This document shows positions 1 through 9,000 of a DNA stretch of 64,000 bases, one piece after another. This stretch comes from Nitrospirota bacterium (GTDB lineage Bacteria; Nitrospirota; Thermodesulfovibrionia; Thermodesulfovibrionales; SM23-35), in assembly GCA_040754395.1 (NCBI GenBank), contig JBFMCL010000014.1, positions 1 to 64,000 on the forward strand, written 5' to 3'. The position numbers and the translations under genes were made by a program. A model generated the notes under the pieces. That model worked only from the letters and a program-made list of their open reading frames with translations. It did no database searches and had not been told where the DNA came from. The number at the start of each line of letters is the position of its first letter. Position 1 is the first letter of the stretch.

Positions 1-189
1 TTGCAGTGGTACTGCCACATTTACAAATTGTTGTCGGAAAAACAACTCCTGTCTAAATTCTCTCCACGGGACCTGCTGATGCATTTGCTGGAAATCAAAA
101 AAGTGAAGATCAATGACTCATGGCATACTGCGGAAATAACAGGTAGAACCCAAAAACTGATCGAGAAATTGGGTCTACATATTACGTAA
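1..189 (+). mobile_element. C-terminal end of a transposase (IS1634/IS4-like), cut by window edge
   Basis: An open frame enters from the left edge and stops at TAA 187-189, giving about 62 residues. The segment with SPRDLLMHL followed by a lysine-rich stretch, WHTAEITG and a terminal helix resembles the extreme C-terminus of DDE transposases of the IS1634/IS4 type. The catalytic domain would lie outside the window, so the family is inferred from the tail only. No terminal inverted repeat could be recognised in the 120 bases that follow. It could instead be the end of an unrelated basic protein. Confidence 0.45.
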
Positions 190-315
190 ATCTGGCGGAG
201 TTACAGGTTAATTTCTGCACAACTCCTGCTCGAATCTTGATACAATGAGCATAGAACAAGAGGGGATAGCGTCTTGTATAAAACCGTGAAAATATCCGGC
301 AGGAGGTGATTGTTG

Positions 316-669
316 ATGCAGGAGATTGTTAGGCTGATCGCGAATTACACTGCAACCGTAGCAGAAGCCATTGCAGTGCTTTTTATTATCTTCGGGATTG
401 TGGGAGCCGTATTCATCTATATAAAAAAAGCGACTCTCTTCCATCAGAACTACTGGGCGATGTCGGACAGCAGGACACATCTCGGGCATACCTTTATGTC
501 GCGCTTGAGTTCCTGATAGGCGCTGATATTCTGAAGACAGCGATTTCACCGACATGGGAAGATATCCGGACAACTGGCAGCGATTGTAGGCATACGAACG
601 GTATTGAACTGTTTTCTGTCGAAAGAGCTGAAGGAGATGGAAGCAGCCTCAAAAGCCACATGCCCTTAG
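316..669 (+). pseudogene. DUF1622 membrane protein, broken by two frameshifts
   Basis: A good ribosome site (AGGAGGT, 301-307) precedes ATG 316. The first frame gives an N-terminal membrane helix (EAIAVLFIIFGIVGAVFIYI). The family's second half then continues in a different frame from about 483 (RAYLYVALEFLIGADILKTA, then PTWED). It returns to the first frame at about 566-571 (QLAAIVGIRTVLNCFL, then SKELKEMEAA) and ends at TAG 667-669. At the second break, removing one C from GATATCCGGACAA restores the expected DIGQ. Read across both breaks, the protein has the size and pattern of DUF1622 (roughly 110-120 residues). Read as it stands, only a truncated 66-residue product is made. Either this is a young pseudogene or there are two assembly errors. 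Confidence 0.75.
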
Positions 670-700
670 GGGGTCCCCCTGCATTCCGCACAATACCGGC

Positions 701-1687
701 TTACGGACTCTTTGATTCTCCGGGTTTTGCGGTCTCCTCGACCTTTGTCCAGGTCTTGTCGGGATTGAATAGCTTTAACGCCTCTGCAGAGTGCTTTGTA
801 GTTTTGCCAAGATTTTTTTGGTAAATGATACCCTCCTGATTTACCATAAAAGTCATGACGCCGGAATTCCCGTATTCCGCAGGGTAGGCAATGATCGCAA
901 ATCCGAGGATCATTTTCTCCTTAACCACATAATTGTACGCCCCTCCGTGCGCATGTTTGCCCTGACCCTTCAGGATCGTGAAATAATACCCGTGGAACGG
1001 CTGGAGGTCCGGATTGGCATACCCTTCCTTTGCAGCCTGCGCGACCAGTGGTCCGAGAGGACTCTCTTCCCCGCCTTCCTCAGTTTCCCAGTAGAGGCCG
1101 TCGCGTTTCCCTTCGGAGCTTATTATTCTCTGAGCAAACTCTACCTTGCCGCTGCCGCCGCAATCCTTTGTCGCATACTCATGCTGGGCATCGACATATG
1201 CGTGCAGCACTTCCATGACGTGCAGTTCGTTTCTGCCTATTCTCCGGTTCAGGATCTCCTTTTTTCCTTTTTGCGTGTCGAATACCCATACTGAGTCCTT
1301 CTTCACAATCGGAATAGGCAGAGGCCAGCTGTCAGCGCCTACAGAAAGGATCATAGTGCCGTCTGATTTCTGCGAAAGGCTGTGCATCTTGTGATATGCC
1401 CTGAGGAATTTTTCACGGCCGGTCCTGTCCGACGCTTCATCACCGGAAGAGATCAGTTCCCTGCTCCCGGGACCAAGAACCGCAAGCATTTCATTCAGGT
1501 CATGAGACTTGACTGCAGCGACAAGGGATTCCACTGCTTCGTCAGGGGAGGGAAAGTTCTTCTGCGTTATGCTCTCTGCCTGAAGGGTTGCGGCAATTGC
1601 CGGCAGGCATACTGTGAAGGCAATAAGGCATGAGAGCACAGTCAACCAACGTGTCGTTCCCTTTTTGCGAGCAGTCACCCTATTCAT
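701..1687 (-). CDS. DUF2950 family exported protein
   Basis: A 328-residue protein of the DUF2950 family, function unknown. ATG 1687 was chosen because GGGAGA lies just upstream; a start nine codons earlier has no usable ribosome site. The N-terminus is basic, then hydrophobic (TVLSCLIAFTVCLPAIAATLQA), a Sec signal peptide, so the protein is probably periplasmic. Family-like motifs seen include FPSPDEAVESLVAAVK near the start, the central PLGPLVAQAAKEGY and FHGYYFTILKGQG, and GVMTFMVNQEGIIYQKNLG near the end. It follows the DUF3300 gene on the same strand with a gap of about 60 bases, and these two families are commonly neighbours. They probably form one transcription unit acting at the cell envelope, but no biochemical role can be assigned. 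Confidence 0.85.
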   Translation of the reverse strand: MNRVTARKKGTTRWLTVLSCLIAFTVCLPAIAATLQAESITQKNFPSPDEAVESLVAAVKSHDLNEMLAVLGPGSRELISSGDEASDRTGREKFLRAYHKMHSLSQKSDGTMILSVGADSWPLPIPIVKKDSVWVFDTQKGKKEILNRRIGRNELHVMEVLHAYVDAQHEYATKDCGGSGKVEFAQRIISSEGKRDGLYWETEEGGEESPLGPLVAQAAKEGYANPDLQPFHGYYFTILKGQGKHAHGGAYNYVVKEKMILGFAIIAYPAEYGNSGVMTFMVNQEGIIYQKNLGKTTKHSAEALKLFNPDKTWTKVEETAKPGESKSP

Positions 1688-1745
1688 TTGCTTTCTCCCT
1701 TGTATATCTGTCATCCCTGGAAAAATGCGCGACGGATTGCTCTTC

Positions 1746-2951
1746 TCACCTGCGGAACACTCCTCCTCTCCCGCTGTCCCTGAATCCGTCGTCCTGCTGT
1801 CTTATACTCCTGCCCGGACGTATTACATCTATATTCCTGCGGCTTTCATTCCCCCGTTCGCTCGCTCTCCGCTCAAAACTTCCGTTGCCGATCCCCCTGA
1901 AGGGAGTATCCCGCGTCGGCGTTTGTTGAAATGTTTTTGGTGCAATTCTGACACCGGGAGCAGGCGATCCTTTCCGGATACCGACGGGACGCTTCGGAGA
2001 TTCCGATGCCTTTTTCCTGTAACTTCCCGACGGGTATCCCCGCATTTCCTGACTTGCCGGTGATATGCTCGACGCCCTGGGTTTTGACCCGATGAAGCGT
2101 TCACTTGTTCTCCTGTCCCGATAGGCGACCCCTTTTCTGTGACTGGGGTCGTGACGCCAGAAAACCCTGCCGGAATCACGCCTATCGCGGTGCCTGTGGA
2201 ATCGTTTTGTTTTATGGACATCTATATAGATATGCCGGACATGCCAGTCGAACCATGTCCAGGACCAGAAACCGATTCCAAGAAAAATCGGGGGGCTGTA
2301 ACTGATATATCCGCCGGAGTAAACAAGCCCCGGCGGGTAGTACCAGTAATAGGGTGGATAGGCCGGATACCACCACGGTCCGTATACGTAAAGAGGATCA
2401 TAGATCGGGATATAGATGGTGCGCGTTTCAATCGGCTCGATTCTGATAATCTCCCGCTCAATGATTACTTTCTGTTCTGCAGTAGACTTGAGATTTCCCT
2501 GATCCCGGGCTTTTTCGCGCAGTTCCTGGATGACATCCATAGCTTCCCCTTCCTGGACCAGAAAAGCGTCTCCCAGTTTCCTGGTCTGGTCCAGTTTCTC
2601 ACTCATGGCGAAGAGGATATCCGGGAAATGACAGAGCGATTTTACGCTCGGGTCCCAGGACTTCAGCTGCAGGGCGTTGTCCAGTGAATCGCCTTTTAAT
2701 TCCCTGTTCTGACGCAGCCAGCGCTCGGCCTCGACCACCTCAAGCGGATAGGTAGATGCCATCAGTATCTGGGCGATCAGCGAGTCGGGATAAAGCGCGA
2801 TTGGAGCAAGCATCTGAGCAAGCTCTTCCTTGCTGAACTTTTCAGGCTGCTCAAGCGTATCGAAATCCTGGGCAGGCAGCCAGCCAGGTATCATAAGCAT
2901 GGCGATGATGATCCATGCCAGACTTGCCATAATCATTCGCGTACTTCTCAT
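1746..2951 (-). CDS. DUF3300 family exported protein
   Basis: A 401-residue protein. ATG 2951 was preferred over an upstream ATG (3005) because AAAGGAGA sits at the right distance. A signal peptide occupies roughly residues 1-28 (ending near GWLPAQ). The conserved DUF3300 portion follows: a segment with ELAQMLAPIALYPDSLIAQI and ASTYPLEVVEAERWL, then the aligned region around WDPSVKSL. After a helical linker comes a Tyr/Pro/Trp-rich stretch (YDPLYVYGPWWYPAYPPYYW). The C-terminal third is very basic and low in complexity, rich in Arg, Ser and His, as often seen in this family. The molecular function is unknown; export to the periplasm is inferred from the signal peptide. It is the first gene of a probable two-gene unit with the DUF2950 gene downstream. 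Confidence 0.85.
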   Translation of the reverse strand: MRSTRMIMASLAWIIIAMLMIPGWLPAQDFDTLEQPEKFSKEELAQMLAPIALYPDSLIAQILMASTYPLEVVEAERWLRQNRELKGDSLDNALQLKSWDPSVKSLCHFPDILFAMSEKLDQTRKLGDAFLVQEGEAMDVIQELREKARDQGNLKSTAEQKVIIEREIIRIEPIETRTIYIPIYDPLYVYGPWWYPAYPPYYWYYPPGLVYSGGYISYSPPIFLGIGFWSWTWFDWHVRHIYIDVHKTKRFHRHRDRRDSGRVFWRHDPSHRKGVAYRDRRTSERFIGSKPRASSISPASQEMRGYPSGSYRKKASESPKRPVGIRKGSPAPGVRIAPKTFQQTPTRDTPFRGIGNGSFERRASERGNESRRNIDVIRPGRSIRQQDDGFRDSGRGGVFRR

Positions 2952-3173
2952 CGTTTCTCCTTTTCCTGCGCTCCTGAAAAATCCGGACATCCCGGAAACC
3001 CTCACCTGATTTCCGTGAACGGCTTGGAATCATCGGGAGCTCTTCTTTTTATTGTAACAACAGCAGGGAAGGCAAACAAGGCCGGCATGGGAAATCAGCA
3101 TCGGAAAGGAGGATTCAGGAAACGCGTTTCCAGCTGGTGTAGGTACTATACACCCCTCCGTTTTCGAAAATGT

Positions 3174-3203
3174 TTGACAAACAATTTAGAAAGTAATTAC
3201 TAT
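3174..3203 (+). promoter_or_regulatory. sigma70-type promoter for the small zinc-ribbon gene
   Basis: TTGACA (3174-3179), an 18-base spacer and TACTAT (3198-3203) form a near-consensus promoter. The AT-rich leader then runs to the ribosome site of the gene starting at 3237. Confidence 0.75.
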
Positions 3204-3236
3204 AAATATAATAAAAAAGAAAGGTGCGTGATAAAG

Positions 3237-3425
3237 ATGAAGCCCTTTATAACATTTCCCGCCGTTGACAAACAGATATGCAGCAATTGCAGCATTACGC
3301 TGGGGTTAGATAAATTATCGAGAAACGTGGTAGATATGAGAGAAGACGAATGCGGCATGCCGGCAGTGATCGTAAGGTGTCCGGTATGCATGACGCTGCT
3401 TGAGTGGGAAACAAAGGGAAGCTGA
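3237..3425 (+). CDS. small two-CxxC (zinc-ribbon-like) protein
   Basis: A 62-residue protein with two paired cysteine knuckles: CSNC near residue 14, and CPVC near residue 50. Four cysteines in two CxxC pairs predict one zinc ribbon. A longer in-frame reading back to 3015 exists, but it crosses the promoter and has no ribosome site. ATG 3237 follows AAAGGTG at about ten bases; a GTG at 3228 is the alternative start. The gene has its own strong promoter and a rho-independent terminator, so it is a single-gene unit. I do not recognise a named family. Such small ribbons can be nucleic-acid or protein adaptors, but nothing here shows which. Confidence 0.65.
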   Translation: MKPFITFPAVDKQICSNCSITLGLDKLSRNVVDMREDECGMPAVIVRCPVCMTLLEWETKGS

Positions 3426-3437
3426 GATGTTCTGCAC

Positions 3438-3474
3438 AAGAGACAGAAAGGAACTCCCGGACTGTCTCTTTTTT
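3438..3474 (+). terminator. rho-independent terminator after the zinc-ribbon gene
   Basis: A perfect 9-bp stem (AAGAGACAG at 3438-3446 with CTGTCTCTT at 3462-3470) is followed by an uninterrupted run of T to 3474. It lies 12 bases after the stop codon. Confidence 0.88.
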
Positions 3475-3599
3475 GCGCCTCCATTTGCTTGAGAGGCAGT
3501 CGCGCAACGCAGCTTTTTCGTGATTCCCGCCGGCTGAGGGGTGCGCATTCCGAAGGCTGTCAAATTTTTTTCTTCTCAAAAGGAATCCCGTAAGCTCAC

Positions 3600-3628
3600 T
3601 TGACAGGAATCACTGTTCAGCCTACACT
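3600..3628 (+). promoter_or_regulatory. promoter of budA, placing the mRNA start at the ATG
   Basis: TTGACA (3600-3605), a 17-base spacer and TACACT (3623-3628). The -10 box ends six bases before ATG 3635, so transcription should begin at or next to the start codon. No Shine-Dalgarno sequence is present, so the mRNA is predicted to be leaderless. Confidence 0.7.
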
Positions 3629-3634
3629 GTGTAT

Positions 3635-4444
3635 ATGAAAACATTGAAGCATTTCAGCAGCTTGCTGTTCACAATCGCGTTCAGCATTGTATTGTCAGGC
3701 TGCGCGCACCTGCAGAGTCGTGACATTGTCTATCAGAATTCTCCCATCAGCAGTCTTATGGCAGGTGTGTATGATGGAGAAACCTCATACCGCACAGTAA
3801 GAGCACACGGGAATTTCGGATTGGGGACGTTTAACGGTCTTGACGGGGAGATGGTCGGCCTGGAGGGCGAATTCTTTCAGGTAACCGTTGACGGAAAAGT
3901 GCATCCGGTTAATGATTCCATGAAAACCCCTTTTGTGGTGGTGACTTTTTTCGAGCCTGATCTTACATTCCGGATCAGCAGCGTCTCTACCATGAAAGAA
4001 CTGGAACAGTATCTGGATGCGCAGCTGCCCTCACGAAATATTCTTTATGCAATAAGAATCAACGGGATATTCGAGTATATTAAGGCGCGGAGCATTCCGA
4101 GGCAGCACACGCCGTATCCTCCCCTTGCCGAAGCAGTGCAGCAACAGGCGATCTTTGAATTCCATGCCATTGAGGGAACGCTTGTAGGATTCCGTTCCCC
4201 TGCGTATGCAGCAGGGATAAATGTCCCGGGATACCATTTTCATTTTATTTCGAAAGACAGAAAGAACGGAGGACATCTGCTTGACTGCAGCATGCAGGAT
4301 GGTACCGCTGCGGTCGACAGTGCACATAACCTATATCTAACGCTGCCCGGTCACGGGGATTTTTATCGGGCGGGTCTTGCGGAGACGCAGTCAGGGGAAC
4401 TGGACGCTATTGAAAAAAGCGGTTCTTTGAACAAGGAACGATAA
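3635..4444 (+). CDS. budA: alpha-acetolactate decarboxylase, lipoprotein form
   Basis: A 269-residue member of the acetolactate decarboxylase family, which converts 2-acetolactate to acetoin plus CO2. The metal site is visible: GYHFHFISKDRKNGGHLLDC carries the HxH pair and the third histidine at about residues 199-213. The N-terminal EGEFFQV element and TPFVVVTFF are also typical. Unusually, the N-terminus is a lipoprotein signal (hydrophobic helix, then LSGCAHL), predicting attachment to a membrane on the outer face of the cytoplasmic membrane. No acetolactate synthase (budB/ilvB) lies near. ATG 3635 was chosen; it sits at the predicted transcription start. Secreted enzymes of this family are known, so export is plausible rather than an annotation error. 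Confidence 0.88.
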   Translation: MKTLKHFSSLLFTIAFSIVLSGCAHLQSRDIVYQNSPISSLMAGVYDGETSYRTVRAHGNFGLGTFNGLDGEMVGLEGEFFQVTVDGKVHPVNDSMKTPFVVVTFFEPDLTFRISSVSTMKELEQYLDAQLPSRNILYAIRINGIFEYIKARSIPRQHTPYPPLAEAVQQQAIFEFHAIEGTLVGFRSPAYAAGINVPGYHFHFISKDRKNGGHLLDCSMQDGTAAVDSAHNLYLTLPGHGDFYRAGLAETQSGELDAIEKSGSLNKER

Positions 4445-4519
4445 CAGTTTCTCCCCACAATAGAGACACAGCCAACCCCGGACAATGCCACATCACGAAT
4501 CAATAGAAGGAGGACACGC

Positions 4520-5050
4520 ATGGCGAAGTGGATCATTGATCCAGATCACTCTGTCGCATCTTTTGTGGTGAAGCATCTGATGGTAGCGAACGTGCGCGGC
4601 CAGTTCAACAAGATCAGCGGTACTATTCACTTTGATCCTGCTGAACCGGGAAGCGCCTCTGTTGAAGCATCAATACATGCCCCTGGAATCTACACGGGGA
4701 TTCAGAAGCGCGACGACCATCTCAGGAGCCCGGATTTTTTTGATACGGCCACGTATCAGGATATTTCTTTTAGAAGCGCTAAGGTTGAAAAAAACACCGT
4801 GAATGCATTCAGGGTGACCGGCGAGTTGGTCATTCATGGAGTTGCCAGGGAAGTAACGCTGAATGCAGAATATTTCGGTCCAGAAAAAAGCCCTTACGGC
4901 GAGACCAGCCTGGGTTTTGCCGCGACAATAACGATCAACCGTGAAGATTTTGGTGTGCGGTGGAATGTCGCGCTTGAGAGCGGCGGAGTCATGGTGGGGC
5001 GGGAGGTCAAAATCTACCTTGACATAGAGGCTGATCTCTCCGGAGAATGA
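4520..5050 (+). CDS. YceI family lipid-binding-like protein
   Basis: A 176-residue YceI family protein, a lipocalin-like barrel known to bind isoprenoid chains in some members. The family start is visible in WIIDPDHSVASFVVKHLMVANVRGQF, here split by me as WIIDPDHS and FVVKHLMV. Also seen are the central RDDHLRSPDFFDTATYQDI and the terminal REDFGVRWN with LESGGVMVG. AGGAGG at 4507-4512 fixes the start at ATG 4520. There is no signal peptide, so this is a cytoplasmic YceI form. It follows budA by 75 bases and may share its transcript, though it has a separate strong ribosome site. Its ligand cannot be read from the sequence. Confidence 0.88.
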   Translation: MAKWIIDPDHSVASFVVKHLMVANVRGQFNKISGTIHFDPAEPGSASVEASIHAPGIYTGIQKRDDHLRSPDFFDTATYQDISFRSAKVEKNTVNAFRVTGELVIHGVAREVTLNAEYFGPEKSPYGETSLGFAATITINREDFGVRWNVALESGGVMVGREVKIYLDIEADLSGE

Positions 5051-5083
5051 GTTTTTGTCGCAGGATCATTTCGGCAGATACCA

Positions 5084-5629
5084 TTAACGCGGTTCGGGTG
5101 ATTGCTTTTCAGTAGGGCATTTAATGCCCTCAAACGCGTAGACGATTCTTTTTTCCTTTTCAAGTCGTTTTTCGGGACATGGTGTTTTTGCAAGGTTCTT
5201 TACGATATTTTCGGCCTCCACCCTGCTGAAAAGGCTGTCAAGAGATTCTGCGATACACGTTGCGGTAAGGGTGTCAAAAATCCTTGCGTTCTCACCGTCT
5301 GTAACTGTGGCATACGGAATCTGATATTCCTTCACGCTCCGTGCAAATGCAATACTGTACCGTTCCCATGATTCCATGGAAGAAGGGCTGCATTTTACCG
5401 CCATGTAACTCACCTGGGAGATGGTAAGAATAAAATCTATGCTTACTTTTGACTCGCAATTCGGTAAGCCGAGATCGAATTCCGGATCTACTTCGATATC
5501 CTCTGGTGAATATCCCTTGTCCTCGGTCAGGATTTTCCAGAAATTCAGTCGCGCGCCTTCGAGTTGTATCGCTTCCACGAATTCCTTTTCCCTGATTTTC
5601 TGCTGCACGATTTCTTCCCTGTCTTTCAT
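5084..5629 (-). CDS. orphan HsdR N-terminal-like nuclease domain protein
   Basis: A 181-residue protein resembling the HSDR_N-type domain, the PD-(D/E)xK nuclease fold found at the N-terminus of type I restriction subunits. The start ATG 5629 follows GGGAG. The core is visible as VSIDFILTISQVSYMAVKC: the aspartate of the first strand, then a lysine (AVKC) where the E/QxK motif is expected. The usual acidic partner of that lysine is replaced by alanine, so catalytic activity is uncertain. No helicase, HsdM or HsdS gene is nearby, so this is a stand-alone copy, a form that is common in anaerobic bacteria. It ends at the pair of parS sites upstream of smc; whether that proximity matters is unknown. 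Confidence 0.7.
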   Translation of the reverse strand: MKDREEIVQQKIREKEFVEAIQLEGARLNFWKILTEDKGYSPEDIEVDPEFDLGLPNCESKVSIDFILTISQVSYMAVKCSPSSMESWERYSIAFARSVKEYQIPYATVTDGENARIFDTLTATCIAESLDSLFSRVEAENIVKNLAKTPCPEKRLEKEKRIVYAFEGIKCPTEKQSPEPR

Positions 5630-5749
5630 CGCGGGCTCCCTTATTGAAAGTTGGTTTTTGACATGCGCATTTCGGCGGTGTATGTCATACAGTATTTCTC
5701 TCGTATTGTAAAGGATAATGATGGTTACATCAATCCCCTTTTTCTCCAA

Positions 5750-5765
5750 TGTTCCACGTGGAACA
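5750..5765. promoter_or_regulatory. parS site 1 (ParB-binding palindrome)
   Basis: TGTTCCACGTGGAACA is a perfect 16-bp palindrome matching the bacterial parS consensus bound by ParB/Spo0J. It is 303 bases upstream of smc. Confidence 0.9.
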
Positions 5766-5807
5766 CTGGGGAATGTTTCTGTTCATCTTCGCAGGGCTGC
5801 TCATGAC

Positions 5808-5823
5808 TGTTCCACGTGGAACA
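5808..5823. promoter_or_regulatory. parS site 2 (ParB-binding palindrome)
   Basis: A second identical copy of TGTTCCACGTGGAACA, 58 bases from the first. Both copies are followed by CYGGGGA, so the repeat extends past the palindrome on one side. Paired sites so close together are expected to act as a strong ParB loading region. Confidence 0.9.
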
Positions 5824-5855
5824 CCGGGGATAACAGGTGTTGTGAGCACTACTCA

Positions 5856-5947
5856 CCCAGATTATTCATGAAGCGTGGAATAGCAGAAGAGATGCAGTAT
5901 CAGCGCATCTCTTCTGTATAGAGCAAGAAATCTATGAATAATACAGG
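5856..5947 (+). mobile_element. MITE-like repeat A (92 bp)
   Basis: The left end CCCAGATTATTCATGAA matches the reverse complement of the right end (CCTGTATTATTCATAGA) in 12 or more of 17 positions. The flanks CTCA (5852-5855) and CTAA (5948-5951) look like a slightly decayed 4-bp target duplication. The interior is a perfect 11-bp hairpin (AGAAGAGATGC with GCATCTCTTCT). The first 29 bases are identical, inverted, to the right end of the element at 32550-32822. There is no coding capacity, so it is non-autonomous. A 4-bp duplication and CCC-type ends would suit an IS1380-like parent, which is inference. Confidence 0.7.
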
Positions 5948-6029
5948 CTAAGAATATCCGAAAAAATACACCTGCTCACGCACTATATTTTTCCAAATAC
6001 ATGAGAAAAATCCATGCACGAAATAGCTC

Positions 6030-6058
6030 TTGTCAGTACTGCGCATATAAGGTATAGT
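6030..6058 (+). promoter_or_regulatory. promoter of smc
   Basis: TTGTCA (6030-6035), a 17-base spacer and TATAGT (6053-6058). The -10 box ends nine bases before ATG 6068 and there is no ribosome site, so the transcript is predicted to begin within about three bases of the start codon. Confidence 0.7.
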
Positions 6059-6067
6059 ATCTTAGCA

Positions 6068-9000
6068 ATGCGCATCGATAAGCTTGAATTGATCGGCTTC
6101 AAGTCTTTCGGGGAGAGAACCTCATTCAACTTCCATCCCGGTATTACCTGTATCGTTGGCCCGAACGGGTGCGGAAAGAGCAACATTGTTGACGCGTTCC
6201 GGTGGGTCCTTGGAGAACAGAGCGCGAAGAGCCTTCGGGGGGAAAAAATGGAGGAGGTTATCTTTAACGGATCGGTTTCGAAGAAACCCAGGGGGATGTC
6301 AGAAGTGACCCTTGCCATTTCCGGGCTCAACAGCGCATCGCAGGCAGAGCAGGGAGATAACGGAGAAAGTTCGGGGGATACCGTAACGGTTACGAGGAGG
6401 CTTTACCGGTCAGGAGACAGTGAGTATCTGATGAATAAGAGCCAGTGCAGGCTGAAAGACATAAAAGACCTCTTTCTTGATACAGGGCTTGAAGTGCGAA
6501 GCTATTCGATCCTTGAGCAAGACAGGATAGCGGAGATTCTGAATGCAAAACCCCTTGAAAGAAGGTTCCTGATCGAGGAAGTCGCCGGGGTGATGAAATA
6601 TAATGTCAGAAAGAAAGAAGCCCTTTCCAAGCTCGACTCATCGAGGGCGAACCTCCAGAGGATCAATGATATTATTATTGAAGTAAAAAAACAGATCAGT
6701 TTCCTCGACAGGCTGGCAAAGAAAGCGGAACGATACAAGAAACTCATCTCTGAGATTCATGCCATCGAACTGAAGCTTGCAAAGCGGGATTTCGAAAGTC
6801 TTCGAGAGTCCTTTCAGGCGCTGAATGCGGAATACCACGTGATCAAAGAAGAAGATGCGCTCAAACGGGCAGATCTCTCAAAGTTCGAAACTGCGGCAGA
6901 GACAAGAAGGCTCCAGCTTCTGGAAATGGAAAAGCAGGTGGATCAGGTGCAGGATAAATTCCAGAACCTTGAAAGGGAGATCGCTGACATCGAAAAAAGT
7001 ATTGCGGTCGCGGGTTCAGAGGCAGAAAACTATTCAGAATACCTCTCGAAGCTGTATCAGCAAAAGGACGAATTTGGCAAAAAGGGATCTGATTTCCTGA
7101 TTCGGAAACACGAACTGGAGCAGGCGGAAATTGATCTGCATGAGGAAATTCAGCGACAGAAAGAACTCTTGGAAGACAAGGCTGATTTCATCCGCGCTCA
7201 GGAGGAAGAACTCTCGGACAAAGAGGAACTGCTGGAGGGAAAAAGGCGGGAGATCTTCAGGATATCGGAGGAGCTCAGCTTCCTGAGAAACAACCAGAAC
7301 AAGCTCCAGGCAGCGTTTGAAAACCTGAGGCACCGTGAAGAAACGTCCCAGAAGGACTCGGAACATCTCAAAAAGATACTGGGAGAACTGGATGCCTCAT
7401 TGAAGGACCTTGAGGCAAACCTTCTCGAAAGAAGCAATGACATTATGCTTCTGAGAGAGAGAAAGGAAATAAAGGTCAAAGAAGCTGCGGCGGCGAACAA
7501 CCGGATGGAAAACCTCAGAGAGACATTATCCAAAGTGAAAGAGGAACTTGCCTCCCACATATCACGGGTCGATTCCCTGAGAGAAATCGTATTCGATGAA
7601 TCAGCGCAGGAGCTGTTGTCCGGTGAGGCGGGGTTTCACATGATTGCGGCGATTTCTGATGTCATCGAAGTTGACGATGAATATGAAAAGGCAATAGAGA
7701 GCGTGCTGTCTGAAAAGGTGAATTCCTTTGTCCTTTCCTCATACCATGATATCGAACATGCCATAAAAATATTAAAAGACAAGGGGTTAGGAAGAACAGC
7801 CTTTTTCCCTGCCGATGCAGTGCATTCCGCCGGACCACAGGATGAACCGGAAGGGGTGCTGGGAAGAGCGAGCACATTCCTGAAGGCAAAAGAAGGGTTT
7901 ACGGAGATTGCCCTGAGTCTTTTTCAGAATGTATTTGTGGTTCCCGACCTGAAGGCAGCGCTGACCCTGATTGCCGTAAACAAGAGGCAACTCTATGTAA
8001 CTATGGACGGAGACGTTGTGGAACCTTCCGGTGCGGTGATCGCAGGAGAAATTAAGGGGATTTTCAAAAGGAAAAGGGAGATACGTGAACTCGAGGACGC
8101 GATAGAAAACAGTAAAAACAAAATCCAGAGCCTCCAGGCTGAATTGAATGCAATCCTGCACGTGATTGATGCTCTGCAGAACGAAACAAAGGGAATAGAA
8201 GCCACGATCATTGAGAGAGAAAAAGAAGTATCTCTCAAGAAACTGACCGCGGACAATTACCGGGAAGAAAAAGAACGGAGGAGCAGAAAACTTGCCTATC
8301 TTTCCCTTGAGCTGGAACAGATAATGAGGGAAAAGGAATCTCTTGAGAAGCAGCTTGCCGAAAAGGAAGCGGAGATTCAGTCTGCCGACCTGAAGAGGGG
8401 TGCATCGGAGGAGATGAGTGCGAACCTGTATGAGGAAGTATCGCAGAAACGAGCAGGAATCGAGGAGTATCGTTCCGAGGCCACCGAGATACGGCTCGAA
8501 ATAACCTCACTGAAGGAGAGGGGAGAGTCAGTCAGCAAGGAAAGAGAGAATATCGCGCGGGAAATCAGCGAGAGCGCGAGGAAGCAGGAATTTCTTGCAG
8601 AGGAGATCACCTCGGTAAAATCCCGCATAATGCAACGGCAGGAAGAGATCAAGGTGAATGAGGAGAAACTGAAATCACTCGTTACCGTTGCAGATGAATA
8701 CCGGCAGGAAATATCCCGGCAGAGGGAAATCATCAGTAACGAAAATCATGAGCTTCTTGAGGCAGAACATGAACTGAAGAGCCTCAGAGCCCAAATAGAG
8801 ACTTTTTCCCGGAGGATCTCCGAACTCGATGTCCAGAAGGCGGAGCATAGGCTGAAGATGGAGGCACTCACTGAAAACATCAGGCAAAATTACGGGCTTG
8901 CAATAGATGCCCTTGAAGCAGAACCGTTTACTGAGGAAGACGAAATACAGCTTGCAGAGTTGCGGCAGAAAGCGCAGGAACTCGGGCCCGTAAACCTTGG

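Noticed and set aside
3015-3236. Long N-terminal extension of the small zinc-ribbon protein
   Set aside because: It runs across a clear promoter and has no ribosome site; the conserved-looking cysteine part starts at 3237.
5750-5947. Short repeats near smc as a CRISPR array
   Set aside because: There are only two copies of a palindrome that matches parS and one MITE-like element; no regular repeat-spacer pattern exists.
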